Shown here piece by piece: positions 22,079-34,330 of a stretch of DNA of 64,000 nt. This DNA is from Bubalus kerabau (Eukaryota; Chordata; Mammalia; Artiodactyla; Bovidae): assembly GCF_029407905.1 (NCBI RefSeq), contig NC_073642.1, forward strand, positions 496,001-560,000. Reading direction: 5' to 3'. The translations under genes were made by a program, and so were the position numbers. The stretch's first letter is position 1, and each line of letters opens with the position of its first letter. The notes below the pieces were generated by a model that saw only the letters and a list, made by a program, of their open reading frames with translations, was not told where the DNA came from and did no database searches.

Positions 22079-25000
22079 CACCACTTCATCTGAGCCCCTT
22101 CTCCCCTCCTGATCGCGACAGGAGAGTCGATTCCCCTGCTTGCTCTGGAAGGGGTTCCCGGCCTTCCTGGTGCACCTCAGGATGAGGCCGGTCTCAGGAG
22201 GAAATTCGAGACCAGCCATGTGTGAGGTGCCACGTGCTGAACGACACCGATTTTCCGGTCCACTCTTGATAAGAACCTGATGCCCGGACACCTCTTCGAA
22301 GGCAACCCTGTGAGTGAAGGCACAACACGAAGGGGCACTGACACCCCCGTGCATCATCCGGAAAAACCCGCAGGGTCTACACACAGCTCGACAAGGGGCC
22401 TGAGACTCCCGGAACAACTCGAGAGGCAACCAGAATTCCATTCCTCAGACAAGACGAGGCATGACTCTCCTGTCCCAACACTGCAGGGACCGTGCAGTCG
22501 GAGTCAGAATTGGAGAGGAAGCCTGAGGTTCCTGCCTCCCCTCGAGATGAGGCCCTCTTCCATTGCGCCGAACCCAGCAGAGTCCCGAGAGGCCCTGCCA
22601 ACTCCACAGCATTCCTCACCTCTCAGAGGCACCCTGGTAAGTTCCCTATAGTCCCCTGCAGAAGTCGAGGGAAACGAGGGTTTCCCGCCACCACCGAGAA
22701 AGACCTCGAGAGTCCTTCTTCAACGCGTCTTGAGGCCCTAGTCACTTCCCATGACTCGAGAGTGATGACCAGCTCCCCCTCGCCATGCGCATGGAGACAT
22801 GAGTTCCCTGGCGCCGCACGAGAGGCTCCCTGAGATCCTCGTCGTGCCTCGTGAGAAAACCCCCACGGGCGCCGCAGCCTGAGGAAACCCATGAGATGCC
22901 CCCGTCATCGCGAGATGAGGGCCTCCTTTTCCTGCCTGACCTGGAGAGCAATCCCGAGTCCTCTCTCCAAACTGAAGAGGAGGCTCGACACCCTTGAGTC
23001 CACTCAGTGGGCTCCAAGAGATCCGTGTCGCGACTTGAGAGGAAAGTGGAGTCCTCTGCTTCCCCTCGAGGCGAGGCCTGACTCCCCGGGGGAGTCTGGA
23101 ATGGAAACCCGAGATCTCTGTCTTCCCTTGAGAGGAATATTAGGTCCTGGACACACGCCTCGATGGGTCTCTTTGGCCCTGTAGTGACTCGAGAAGAACC
23201 CCCAGCTTTCCCTCGCAACTCCAGGGCAAGATTGGGCTTCCCAGGGCCAACCCAAGAGGAAGCCTGAAATCCCCGTCATTTTCGAGAATCCAGACGCAAC
23301 TCGAGAAAAACGACGTGGTTCCAACGTCTTCACAGGATGAGGCCCTTGCCCGCTACAGCGTCTCCAGGGAAGTCCCATGTTCCGTCCTGAAGTGGGAAAT
23401 GGTACTTGGCTCCCTTGATGCGACCCCTAAAGTTCCCTGAAACGCCGGGTTCCCTCGAGTGGAACACCGAGAGTCCCGGCCCCACTTCATCTGAGCCCCA
23501 TCTCCCCTCCTGATCTCGACAGGAGAGTCGATTCCCCTTCTTTGTGTGGAAGGTGTTCCCTGCCTTCCCGGCGCACCTCAGGATGATGCTGGTCTCACGA
23601 GGAAATTCGAGATGAGCCACGTGGGTGGTGCCACATGCCGAATGACCCCGATTTCCCGGTCCGCTCTTGAAATGAACCTGATGCTGGACACCTCTTTGAA
23701 GGCAACCCTGTGGGGGAAGGCACCAAATGAAGGGGCAATGACACCCCCGTGCATCTTCTGGAAACACCCGCAGGTTCCACACACAACTCGACAAGGGGCC
23801 TGAGACCCACTGAACGACTCGAGAGGCAAGCAGAGTTCCATTACTCAGACAAGACGAGGCCTGACTCTCCTGTCCCAACCCTGCAGGGACCCTGCGGTCG
23901 GAGTCAGAAATGGAGAGGAAGCCTGAGGTTCCTGCCTCCAATCGAGATGAGGCCCTCTTTCATTTCGTCAAACCTAGTGGAGACCCGAGAGGCCCCTCTA
24001 ACTCCTCAGTATCCCTCACCTCTCAGAGGCACCTGGCAAGTTCCCTAAGGTCCCCGGTAGAGGTCGAGGGAAACGAGTGTTTCCCGCCCCAACCCAAGAA
24101 AGACCTCGAGAGTCCTTCTTAAATGCGTCTGGAGGCCCTAGTCCCTCCCATGACTCCAGAGCAATGACGCGATCTGCCTGGCCACACGCATGGAGGCCTG
24201 ACTTCTCTGGCGCCGCACGAGAGGCTCCCTGAGCTCCCCATCATATCTCGTGAGAAACCCCACACTGGCGCCGCAGCTCGAGAAAACCCATAAGACGCTC
24301 CCGTCATCACGAGAGGAGGCCCATCTTTAACTGAATGGTATGCAGATCAAGCGTGAACCTTCTGTCCAAGCTACACAGGACGCTTGACTCCCTTTAGGCC
24401 ACTCATTGGGCTCCAAGAGTTACACGTCGCGACTCGAGAGGATAGTGGAGTCCTTTGCTTCCACTCGAGACGAGGCGTGACCCACCGGGTGAGACTGGAA
24501 TGCGACCCCGATATCCCTGTTGCCCCTGGAGAGGAACACTACGTCCTGGACCCAAGCCTAGATGAGGACTCTTTGCCCTGAAGTGACTCGAGAGCAACCC
24601 ACAGCTCTCTCTGACAAGTTGAATGGAAGATTGGACTTCCTGGGCCAACACAAGAGGAAGCCTGAATTCCCCGTCGTAACTCGAGAATCCCGCCGCAACT
24701 CGAGAAAAACCACGTGTTTCCCTCGTCATCGCAATATGAGGCCCTTGCCCGCTAGAGCATCTCCAGAGAATTCCCACGTTCCGTCTTGAAGTGCGAAACT
24801 GTACTTGGCACCCTTGATGCGACCTCAAAAGTGCCATGACATACCGGTCTCACTCGAAGGGACCACCGAGGTTCCCGGCACCACTTCATCTGAGCCCCTT
24901 CTCCCCTTCTGATCGTGACCGGTGTGTCGATTCCCCTGCTTTGTCTGCAAGGGTTCCCTACCTTCCCGGCGAACCTCAGGATGACGCCGGTCTCCCGAGG

Positions 25001-25732
25001 AAATTCGAGACGTAGCCTCGTGGGTGGTACCACATGCTGAAAGACCCCAATTTTCTGGTACGCTCTTGAAAAGAACCCGATGCCCGGACACCTCTTTGAA
25101 GGCAACCCTGTGGATGAAGGCACAACACGAAGGGGCACTGACACCCCTGTGCATCGTCCGGAAAATCCCGCAGGTTCCACACACAGCTCAACAAGTGGCC
25201 TGTCACTCCGTGAACAACTCGAAAGGCAAGCGGAGATCCATTCCTCCACGGAAGACGAGGCGTGACTCTCTTGTCCGTACTCGGCAGGTACTCTGCGACC
25301 CAAGTCAGAAATGGAGAGGACCCCTGAGGTTCCTGCCTCCATTCGAGATGAGGCCCTCTTCGATTGCACCAAACCCAGTTGAGGAACGAAAGGCCCCTCC
25401 CAAATCCACAGTGTCCCTGACTTCTCAGAGGCACCCTGAGAAGTTGCCTGAGGTCACCGACACAAGTCGAGGGAACCCAGGGTTCCCTGCCGCAACCCGA
25501 GAAAGACCTCGAGAGTCCTTCTTCAATGCGTCTTGAGGCCCGATTCGCCTACTATGACTCGAGAGCAATCACGCACTCCCCTTCACCACACGCACGGAGA
25601 CCTGACGTCCCTAGCACCACACGAGAGGCTCTCTGAGCTCCCCGTCGTACCTCGTGAGAAATCTGATACTGGCGCCGCAGCTGGAGAAAACCCACGAGAC
25701 GCCCCCGTCATCGCGAGATGAGGGCCTTTTTT

Positions 25733-26168
25733 CCTGCATGGCCAGGAAAACAATCCCGAGTCATCTCTCCAAACTCCATAGGAGGCTTCACTCCCTTTAC
25801 GCCACGCAGTGGGCTCCAAGAGATACCCGTCGCGACTCGACAGGAGAGCGGAGTCCTTTTTTGCCCCTCAAGACGAGGCCTGACTCTCCAGATGAGTCGA
25901 GAATGCAACCCTGAGATCCCTGTCGGCCCAGTAGTGGAACACTAGGTCCTGGACACAAGCGTAGATGAGGTCTATTTTGCCCTGCAGTGACTGGAGAGCA
26001 ATCCCCAGTTCTAACTTGCAACTCGAATGGAATACTGGATTTTCCTGGCACCACACAAGAGGCTCCCTGAAATCCCCGTGGTACTCCATGAGACACCCCA
26101 CACTGGCGCCGCAGCTCGAGAAAACCCACGAGACGCCACCGTCATCTCGAGATGAGGGCCTTCTTTTC
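25733..26168. repeat. Truncated satellite I monomer (~435 bp)
   Basis: Two landmarks only 435 bp apart. The join at about 26035-26050 fuses AACTCGAATGGAATACTGGA to TTCCTGGCACCACACAAGAG, two segments normally ~970 bp apart in the monomer. Confidence 0.85.
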
Positions 26169-27948
26169 CTGCATGGCCTGGAGTCCAATCCCGAGTCCTC
26201 TCTCCAAACTCCATAGGAGGCTTGACTCCCTTTAGTACACACATTGGGCTCCAAGAGACACCCATCGAGACTCGAGACGAGAGCAGAATTCTTTGCTTAC
26301 CCTCGAGGTGAGAACTGACTCCCCGGATGAGTCTGGAATGCAAACCCGAGATCCCTGTCGCCCCTGGAGAGCAACGTTAGATCCTGGACACAAGCCTAGA
26401 TTAGGTCTCTTTTGCCCTGCAGTGACTCTAGCGCTGTCCCCAGCTCCCCCTCGCAACCCGAATGGAAGATTGGATTTCAAGGCCAACAAGAGGAAGCCTA
26501 AATTCCCGGTCATAACTCGAGAATCCCGCCGCAACTCGAGCAAAACCACGTGGTTCTCCCGTCATCGCAAGATGAGGCCCTTGCCCGCTACAGCGTTTCA
26601 AAAGATGTCCCAGGTTCCGTCTTGAAATGCGAAACGGTACTTGGCACCCTTGTTGCGACCCCAAAAGTTCCCCGACATACCAGTCTCACTTGAGGAGAAC
26701 ACCGAGGTTCCCGGCACCACTTCATCTGAGACTCTTCTCCCCTCTTGATCGCGACAGGAGGTTCGATTCCCCTGCTTTGTCTGGAAGGCATTCCCGAACT
26801 TCCTGGCGCACATCAAGATGAGGCCAGTCTCACGAGGAAATTTGAGACATAGCCTCGTGGGTGGTGCGGCATGCCAAAAGACCCCAATTCCCTGGTCCGC
26901 TCTTGATAAGAACCCGATGGCAGAACCCAACTCGAAGGCAATCCTGTGGATCAAGGCACAACACGAAGGGGCAGTGACACCCCGGTGCATCGTCCAGAAA
27001 AACCCACAAGTTCCACATACAAATCGACAAGTGGCCTGTCACCCCATGAACAACGCGAGAGTCAAGCGGAGTTCCATTCCTCCACACAAGACGAGGCCTG
27101 ACTCTCCTGTCCCAACTCTGCAGGGACCCTGCGGTCGGAGTCCGAAACGGAGAGGAAGCCTGAGGTTCCTGCCTCCCCTCGAGGTGAGGCCCTCTTCCGT
27201 TGCGCCAGACCCAGCGGAGTCCCGAGGGGCCACGCCACCTCCACAGGATCCCTCGCCTCTCAGAGTCACCCTGGCAAGTTCCCTAAGGTCCCCGGCAGAA
27301 GGCGAGGGACACGAGGGTTTCCCACCGTCCCCCGAGAAAGACCTCGAGAGTCCTTCTTCAACGCGTCTCGAGGCCGTAGTCCCCTCCCCTGACTCGAGAG
27401 CCAGGACGCGCTCCCCCTCGCCACGCGCATGGAGACCTGACTTCCCTGGCGCCGCACGAGAGGCTCCCTGAGATCCTCGTCATGCCTCGGGAGAAAACCC
27501 CCACGGGCGCCGCAGCTCGAGGAAACCCCTGAGACGCCCCCGTCCTCGCGAGCTGAGGGCCTTCTTTTCCTGCATGGCCTGGAGAGCAATCCCGGGTCCT
27601 CTCTCCAAACGGAAGAGGAGGCTGGACTCCCTTGAGGCCGCTCAGGGGGCTCCAAGAGACCCGCGTCGCGACTCGAGAGGAGAGCGGAGTCCTTGGCTTC
27701 CCCTCGAGACGAGGCCTGACTCCCCGGGGGAGCCTGGAATGCAACCCCGAGATCCCTGCCTTCCCTGGAGAGGAATATTAGGTCCCGGACACACGCCTAG
27801 GTGAGGTCTCTTCGGCCCTGCAGTGACTCGAGCGCAACCCCCAGCTTTCCCTCGCAACCCGAGGGGAAGATTGGGCTTCCCAGGGCCAACCCAAGGGGAA
27901 GGCTGAGATTCCCGTCGTAACTCGAGAATCCCGCCGCAACTCGAGAAA

Positions 27949-27960
27949 AACCACGTGGTT
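27949..27960. other. CACGTG palindrome in each satellite monomer (example)
   Basis: AACCACGTGGTT is a perfect 12-bp palindrome holding an E-box (CACGTG). It follows two CTCGAG sites 19 bp apart. The same site recurs about once per 1.4 kb (for example 29353-29364) and survives in many diverged copies (near 227, 20391, 26541 with changes at the edge). A second GCCACGTGGG lies elsewhere in the monomer. Protein binding is not shown by sequence alone. Confidence 0.6.
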
Positions 27961-30129
27961 CCCACCTCTTGGCAAGATGAGGCCCTTGCCCGCCACGGCG
28001 TCTCAAGGGAAGTCCCCTGTTCCGCCCTGAAGGGCGAAACGGTCCCTGACAGCCTTCCTGCGACCCCCAAAAGTCCCCCGACACGCCGGGTTCTCTCGAG
28101 GGGAACACCGAGGGTCCCGGCACCGCTTCCTCTGAGCCCCTTCTCCCCTCCTGATCGCGACAGGAGAGGCGATTCCCCTGCGTGGTCTGGAAGGGGTTCC
28201 CGGCCTTCCCGGCGCACCTCAGGATGAGGCCGGTCTCACGAGGAAATTCGAGATGAGCCACGTGGGTGGGGCCACATGCCAAACGCCCCCGATTCCCCGG
28301 TCCGCCCTTGAGAAGGACCCGAGGCCCGGACCCCTCTTCGAAGGCAACCCTGTGGGTGAAGGCACAACACGAAGGGGCGCTGCCACCCCCGTGCATCGTC
28401 CGCAAAGACCCGCGGGTTCCACACACAGCTCGACGAGGGGCCTGAGACCCCCTGAGCAACTCGAGAGGCCAGCGGGGTTCCCTTCCTCAGACAAGACGAG
28501 GCCTGACTCTCCTGTCCCAACTCTGCAGGGACCCTGCGGTCGGAGTCCGAAACGGAGAGGAAGCCTGAGGTTCCTGCCTCCCCTCGAGGTGAGGCCCTCT
28601 TCCATGCGCCAGACCCAGCGGAGTCCCGAGGGGCCCCGCCACCTCCACAGGATCCCTCGCCTCTCAGAGGCACCCTGGGAAGTTCCCTAAGGTCCCCGGC
28701 AGAAGGCGAGGGACACGAGGGTTTCCCGCCGCCCCCCGAGGAAGACCTCGAGAGTCCTTCTTCAACGCGTCTCGAGGCCCTAGTCCCCTCCCGTGACTCG
28801 AGAGCCAGGACGCGCTCCCCCTCGCCACGCGCATGGAGACCTGACTTCCCTGGCGCCGCACGAGAGGCTCCCTGAGATCCTCGTCGTGCCTCGGGAGAAA
28901 ACCCCCACGGGCGCCGCAGCTCGAGGAAACCCCTGAGACGCCCCCGTCCTCGCGAGCTGAGGGCCTTCTTTTCCTGCATGGCCTGGAGAGCAATCCCGGG
29001 TCCTCTCTCCAAACGGAAGAGGAGGCTGGACTCCCTTGAGGCCGCTCAGGGGGCTACAAGAGACCCGCGTCGCGACTCGAGAGGAGAGCGGAGTCCTTGG
29101 CTTCCCCTCGAGACGAGGCCTGACTCCCCGGGGGAGCCTGGAATGCAACCCCGAGATCCCTGCCTTCCCTGGAGAGGAATATTAGGTCCCGGACACACGC
29201 CTAGGTGAGGTCTCTTCGGCCCTGCAGTGACTCGAGCGCAACCCCCAGCTTTCCCTCGCAACCCGAGGGGAAGATTGGGCTTCCCAGGGCCAACCCAAGG
29301 GGAAGGCTGAGATCCCCGTCGTAACTCGAGAATCCCGCCGCAACTCGAGAAAAACCACGTGGTTCCCACCGCTTGGCAAGATGAGGCCCTTGCCCGCGAC
29401 GCGTCTCAAGGGAAGTCCCCTGTTCCGCCCTGAAGGGCGAGACGGTCCCTGACAGCCTTCCTGCGACCCCCAAAAGTCCCCCGACACGCCGGGTTCCCTC
29501 GAGGGGAACACCGAGGGTCCCGGCACCGCTTCCTCTGAGCCCCTTCTCCCCTCCTGATCGCGACAGGAGAGGCGATTCCCCTGCGTGGTCTGGAAGGGGT
29601 TCCCGGCCTTCCCGGCGCACCTCAGGATGAGGCCGGTCTCACGAGGAAATTCGAGACGAGCCACGTGGGTGGGGCCACATGCCGAACGCCCCCGCTTCCC
29701 CGGTCCGCCCTTGAGAAGGACCCGAGGCCCGGACCCCTCTTCGAAGGCAACCCTGTGGGGGAAGGCACAACACGAAGGGGCGCTGCCACCCCCGTGCATC
29801 GTCCGCAAAGACCCGCGGGTTCCACACACAGCTCGACGAGGGGCCTGAGACCCCCTGAGCAACTCGAGAGGCCAGCGGGGTTCCCTTCCTCAGACAAGAC
29901 GAGGCCTGACTCTCCTGTCCCAACTCTGCAGGGACCCTGCGGTCGGAGTCCGAAACGGAGAGGAAGCCTGAGGTTCCTGCCTCCCCTCGAGGTGAGGCCC
30001 TCTTCCGTTGCGCCAGACCCAGCGGAGTCCCGAGGGGCCCCGCCACCTCCACAGGATCCCTCGCCTCTCAGAGGCACCCTGGGAAGTTCCCTAAGGTCCC
30101 CGGCAGAAGGCGAGGGACACGAGGGTTTC

Positions 30130-32600
30130 CCGCCGCCCCCGAGAGTCCTTCTTCAACGCGTCTCGAGGCCCTAGTCCCCTCCCGTGACTCGAGAGCCAGG
30201 ACGCGCTCCCCCTCGCCACGCGCATGGAGACCTGACTTCCCTGGCGCCGTACGAGAGGCTCCCTGAGATCCTCGTCGTGCCTCGGGAGAAAACCCCCACG
30301 GGCGCCGCAGCTCGAGGAAAACCCTGAGACGCCCCTGTCCTCGCGAGCTGAGGGCCTTCTTTTCCTGCATGGCCTGGAGAGCAATCCCGGGTCCTCTCTC
30401 CAAACGGAAGAGGAGGCTGGACTCCCTTGAGGCCGCTCAGGGGGCTCCAAGAGACCCGCGTCGCGACTCGAGAGGAGAGCGGAGTCCTTGGCTTCCCCTC
30501 GAGACGAGGCCTGACTCCCCGGGGGAGCCTGGAATGCAACCCCGAGATCCCTGCCTTCCCTGGAGAGGAATATCAGGTCCCGGACACACGCCTAGGTGAG
30601 GTCTCTTCGGCCCTGCGGTGACTCGAGCGCAACCCCCAGCTTTCCCTCGCAACCCGAGGGGAAGATTGGGCTTCCCAGGGCCAACCCAAGGGGAAGGCTG
30701 AGATCCCCGTCGTAACTCGAGAATCCCGCCGCAACTCGAGAAAAACCACGTGGTTCCCACCTCTTGGCAAGATGAGGCCCTTGCCCGCCACGGCGTCTCA
30801 AGGGAAGTCCCCTGTTCCGCCCTGAAGGGCGAAACGGTCCCTGACAGCCTTCCGGCGACCCCAAAAGTCCCCCGACACGCCGGGTTCCCTCGAGGGGAAC
30901 ACCGAGGGTCCCGGCACCGCTTCCTCTGAGCCCCTTCTCCCCTCCTGATCGCGACAGGAGAGGCGATTCCCCTGCGTGGTCTGGAAGGGGTTCCCGGCCT
31001 TGCCGGCGCACCTCAGGATGAGGCCGGTCTCACGAGGAAATTCGAGACGAGCCACGTGGGTGGGGACACGTGCCGAACGCCCCCGATTCCCCGGTCCGCC
31101 CTTGAGAAGGACCCGAAGCCCGGACCCCTCTTCGAAGGCAACCCTGTGGGTGAAGGCACAACACGAAGGGGCGCTGCCACCCCCGTGCATCGTCCGCAAT
31201 GACCCGCGGGTTCCACACACAGCTCGACGAGGGGCCTGAGACCCCCTGAGCAACTCGAGAGGCCAGCGGGGTTCCCTTCCTCAGACAAGACGAGGCCTGA
31301 CTCTCCTGTCCCAACTCTGCAGGGCCCCTGCGGTCGGAGTCCAAAACGGAGAGGAAGCCTGAGGTTCCTGCCTCCCCTCGAGGTGAGGCCCTCTTCCGTT
31401 GCGCCAGACCCAGCGGAGTCCCGAGGGGCCCCGCCACCTCCACAGGATCCCTCGCCTCTCAGAGGCACCCTGGGAAGTTCCCTAAGGTCCCCGGCAGAAG
31501 GCGAGGGACACGAGGGTTTCCCGCCGCCCCCCGAGAAAGACCTCGAGAGTATTTCTTCAACGCGTCTCGAGGCCCTAGTCTCCTCCCGTGACTCGAGAGC
31601 CAGGACGCGCTCCCCCTCGCCACGCGCATGGAGACCTGACTTCCCTGGCGCCGCACGAGAGGCTCCCTGAGATCCTCGTCGTGCCTCGGGAGAAAACCCC
31701 CACGGGCGCCGCAGCTCGAGGAAACCCCTGAGACGCCCCCGTCCTCGCGAGCTGAGGGCCTTCTTTTCCTGCATGGCCTGGAGAGCAATCCCGGGTCCTC
31801 TCTCCAAACGGAAGAGGAGGATGGACTCCCTTGAGGCCGCTCAGGGGGCTCCAAGAGACCCGCGTCGCGACTCGAGAGGAGAGCGGAGTCCTTGGCTTCC
31901 CCTCGAGACGAGGCCTGACTCCCCGGGGGAGCCTGGAATGCAACCCCGAGATCCCTGCCTTCCCTGGAGAGGAATATCAGGTCCCGGACACACGCCTAGG
32001 TGAGGTCTCTTCGGCCCTGCAGTGACTCGAGCGCAACCCCCAGCTTTCCCTCGCAACCCGAGGGGAAGATTGGGCTTCCCAGGGCCAACCCAAGGGGAAG
32101 GCTGAGATCCCCGTCGTAACTCGAGAATCCCGCCGCAACTCGAGAAAAACCACGTGGTTCCCACCTCTTGGCAAGATGAGGCCCTTGCCCGCCACGGCGT
32201 CTCAAGGGAAGTCCCCTGTTCCGCCCTGAAGGGCGAAACGGTCCCTGACAGCCTTCCTGCGACCCCCAAAAGTCCCCCGACACGCCGGGTTCCCTCGAGG
32301 GGAACACCGAGGGTCCCGGCACCGCTTCCTCTGAGCCCCTTCTCCCCTCCTGATGGCGACAGGAGAGGCGATTCCCCTGCGTGGTCTGGAAGGGGTTCCC
32401 GGCCTTCCCGGCGCACCTCAGGATGAGGCCGGCCTCACGAGGAAATTCGAGACGAGCCACGTGGGTGGGGCCACATGCCGAACGCCCCCGCTTCCCCGGT
32501 CCGCCCTTGAGAAGGACCCGAGGCCCGGACCCCTCTTCGAAGGCAACCCTGTGGGTGAAGGCACAACACGAAGGGGCGCTGCCACCCCCGTGCAGCGTCC
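30130..32600. repeat. First copy of a 4.2-kb offset duplication within satellite I
   Basis: Private variants recur exactly 4,201 bp downstream: the 13-bp deletion near 30138, CCCTGCGGTG at 30611, TGCCGGCGCA at 31001, CGTCCGCAAT at 31191 and TGCAGCGTCC at 32591. Three monomers separate the copies, so this is a trimer-scale duplication. Confidence 0.85.
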
Positions 32601-34330
32601 GCAAAGACCCGCGGGTTCCACACACAGCTCGACGAGGGGCCTGAGACCCCCTGAGCAACTCGAGAGGCCAGCGGGGTTCCCTTCCTCAGACAAGACGAGG
32701 CCTGACTCTCCTGTCCCAACTCTGCAGGGACCCTGCGGTCGGAGTCCGAAACGGAGAAGAAGCCTGAGGTTCCTGCCTCCCCTCGAGGTGAGGCCCTCTT
32801 CCGTTGCGCCAGACCCAGCGGAGTCCCGAGGGGCGCCGCCACCTCCACAGGATCCCTCGCCTCTCAGAGGCACCCTGGGAAGTTCCCTAAGGTCCCCGGC
32901 AGAAAGCGAGGGACACGAGGGTTTCCCGCCGCCCCCCGAGGAAGACCTCGAGAGTCCTTCTTCAACGCGTCTCGAGGCCCTAGTCCCCTCCCGTGACTCC
33001 AGAGCCAGGATGCGCTCCCCCTCGCCACGCGCATGGAGACCTGACTTCCCTTGCGCCGCACGAGAGGCTCCCTGAGATCCTCGTCGTGCCTCGGGAGAAA
33101 ACCCCCACGGGCGCCGCAGCTCGAGGAAACCCCTGAGACGCCCCCGTCCTCGCGAGCTGAGGGCCTTCTTTTCCTGCATGGCCTGGAGAGCAATCCCGGG
33201 TCCTCTCTCCAAACGGAAGAGGAGGCTGGACTCCCTTGAGGCCGCTCAGGGGGCTCCAAGAGACCCGCGTCGCGACTCGAGAGGAGAGCGGAGTCCTTGG
33301 CTTCCCCTCGAGACGAGGCCTGACTCCCCGGGGGAGCCTGGAATGCAACCCCGAGATCCCTGCCTTCCCTGGAGAGGAATATCAGGTCCCGGACACACGC
33401 CTAGGTGAGGTCTCTTCGGCCCTGCAGTGACTCGAGCGCAACCCCCAGCTTTCCCTCGCAACCCGAGGGGAAGATTGGGCTTCCCAGGGCCAACCCAAGG
33501 GGAAGGCTGAGATCCCCGTCGTAACTCGAGAATCCCGCCGCAACTCGAGAAAAACCACGTGGTTCCCACCTCTTGGCAAGATGAGGCCCTTGCCCGCCAC
33601 GGCGTCTCAAGGGAAGTCCCCTGTTCCGCCCTGAAGGGCGAAACGGTCCCTGACAGCCTTCCTGCGACCCCCAAAAGTCCCCCGACACGCCGGGTTCCCT
33701 CGAGGGGAACACCGAGGGTCCCGGCACCGCTTCCTCTGAGCCCCTTCTCCCCTCCTGATCGCGACAGGAGACGCGATTCCCCTGCGTGGTCTGGAAGGGG
33801 TTCCCGGCCTTCCCGGCGCACCTCAGGATGAGGCCGGCCTCACGAGGAAATTCGAGACGAGCCACGTGGGTGGGGCCACATGCCGAACGCCCCCGATTCC
33901 CCGGTCCGCCCTTGAGAAGGACCCGAGGCCCGGACCCCTCTTCGAAGGCAACCCTGTGGGTGAACGCACAACACGAAGGGGCGCTGCCACCCCCGTGCAT
34001 CGTCCGCAAAGACCCGCGGGTTCCACACACAGCTCGACGAGGGGCCTGAGACCCCCTGAGCAACTCGAGAGGCCAGCGGGGTTCCTTTCCTCAGACAAGA
34101 CGAGGCCTGACTCTCCTGTCCCAACTCTGCAGGGCCCCTGCGGTCGGAGTCCGAAACGGAGAGGAAGCCTGAGGTTCCTGCCTCCCCTCGAGGTGAGGCC
34201 CTCTTCCGTTGCGCCAGACCCAGCGGAGTCCCGAGGGGCCCCGCCACCTCCACAGGATCCCTCGCCTCTCAGAGGCACCCTGGGAAGTTCCCTAAGGTCC
34301 CCGGCAGAAGGCGAGGGACACGAGGGTTTC

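Larger units (their letters stand above)
18229..27118. repeat. Satellite I array, diverged monomers
   Basis: About six monomers and fragments. Landmark positions (CCTGCATGGCCTGG or CCTGCCTGACCTGG) are near 18607, 20010, 21413, 22930, a degenerate copy near 24325, then 25733 and 26168, and 27574 in the next block. Normal spacing is ~1.40 kb. The 21.4-22.9 kb interval is ~115 bp too long because of a partial duplication, and the 25.7-26.2 kb interval is only 435 bp because of a large deletion. Monomers differ by many substitutions and have lost many CTCGAG sites. No gene is seen. Confidence 0.93.

Noticed and set aside
26818..27471. 217-codon + strand frame in satellite, and similar 200-264 codon frames on both strands at 1.4-kb spacing
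   Set aside because: They follow the satellite period, overlap open frames on the opposite strand, have no recognisable domain and are broken in diverged copies at random.
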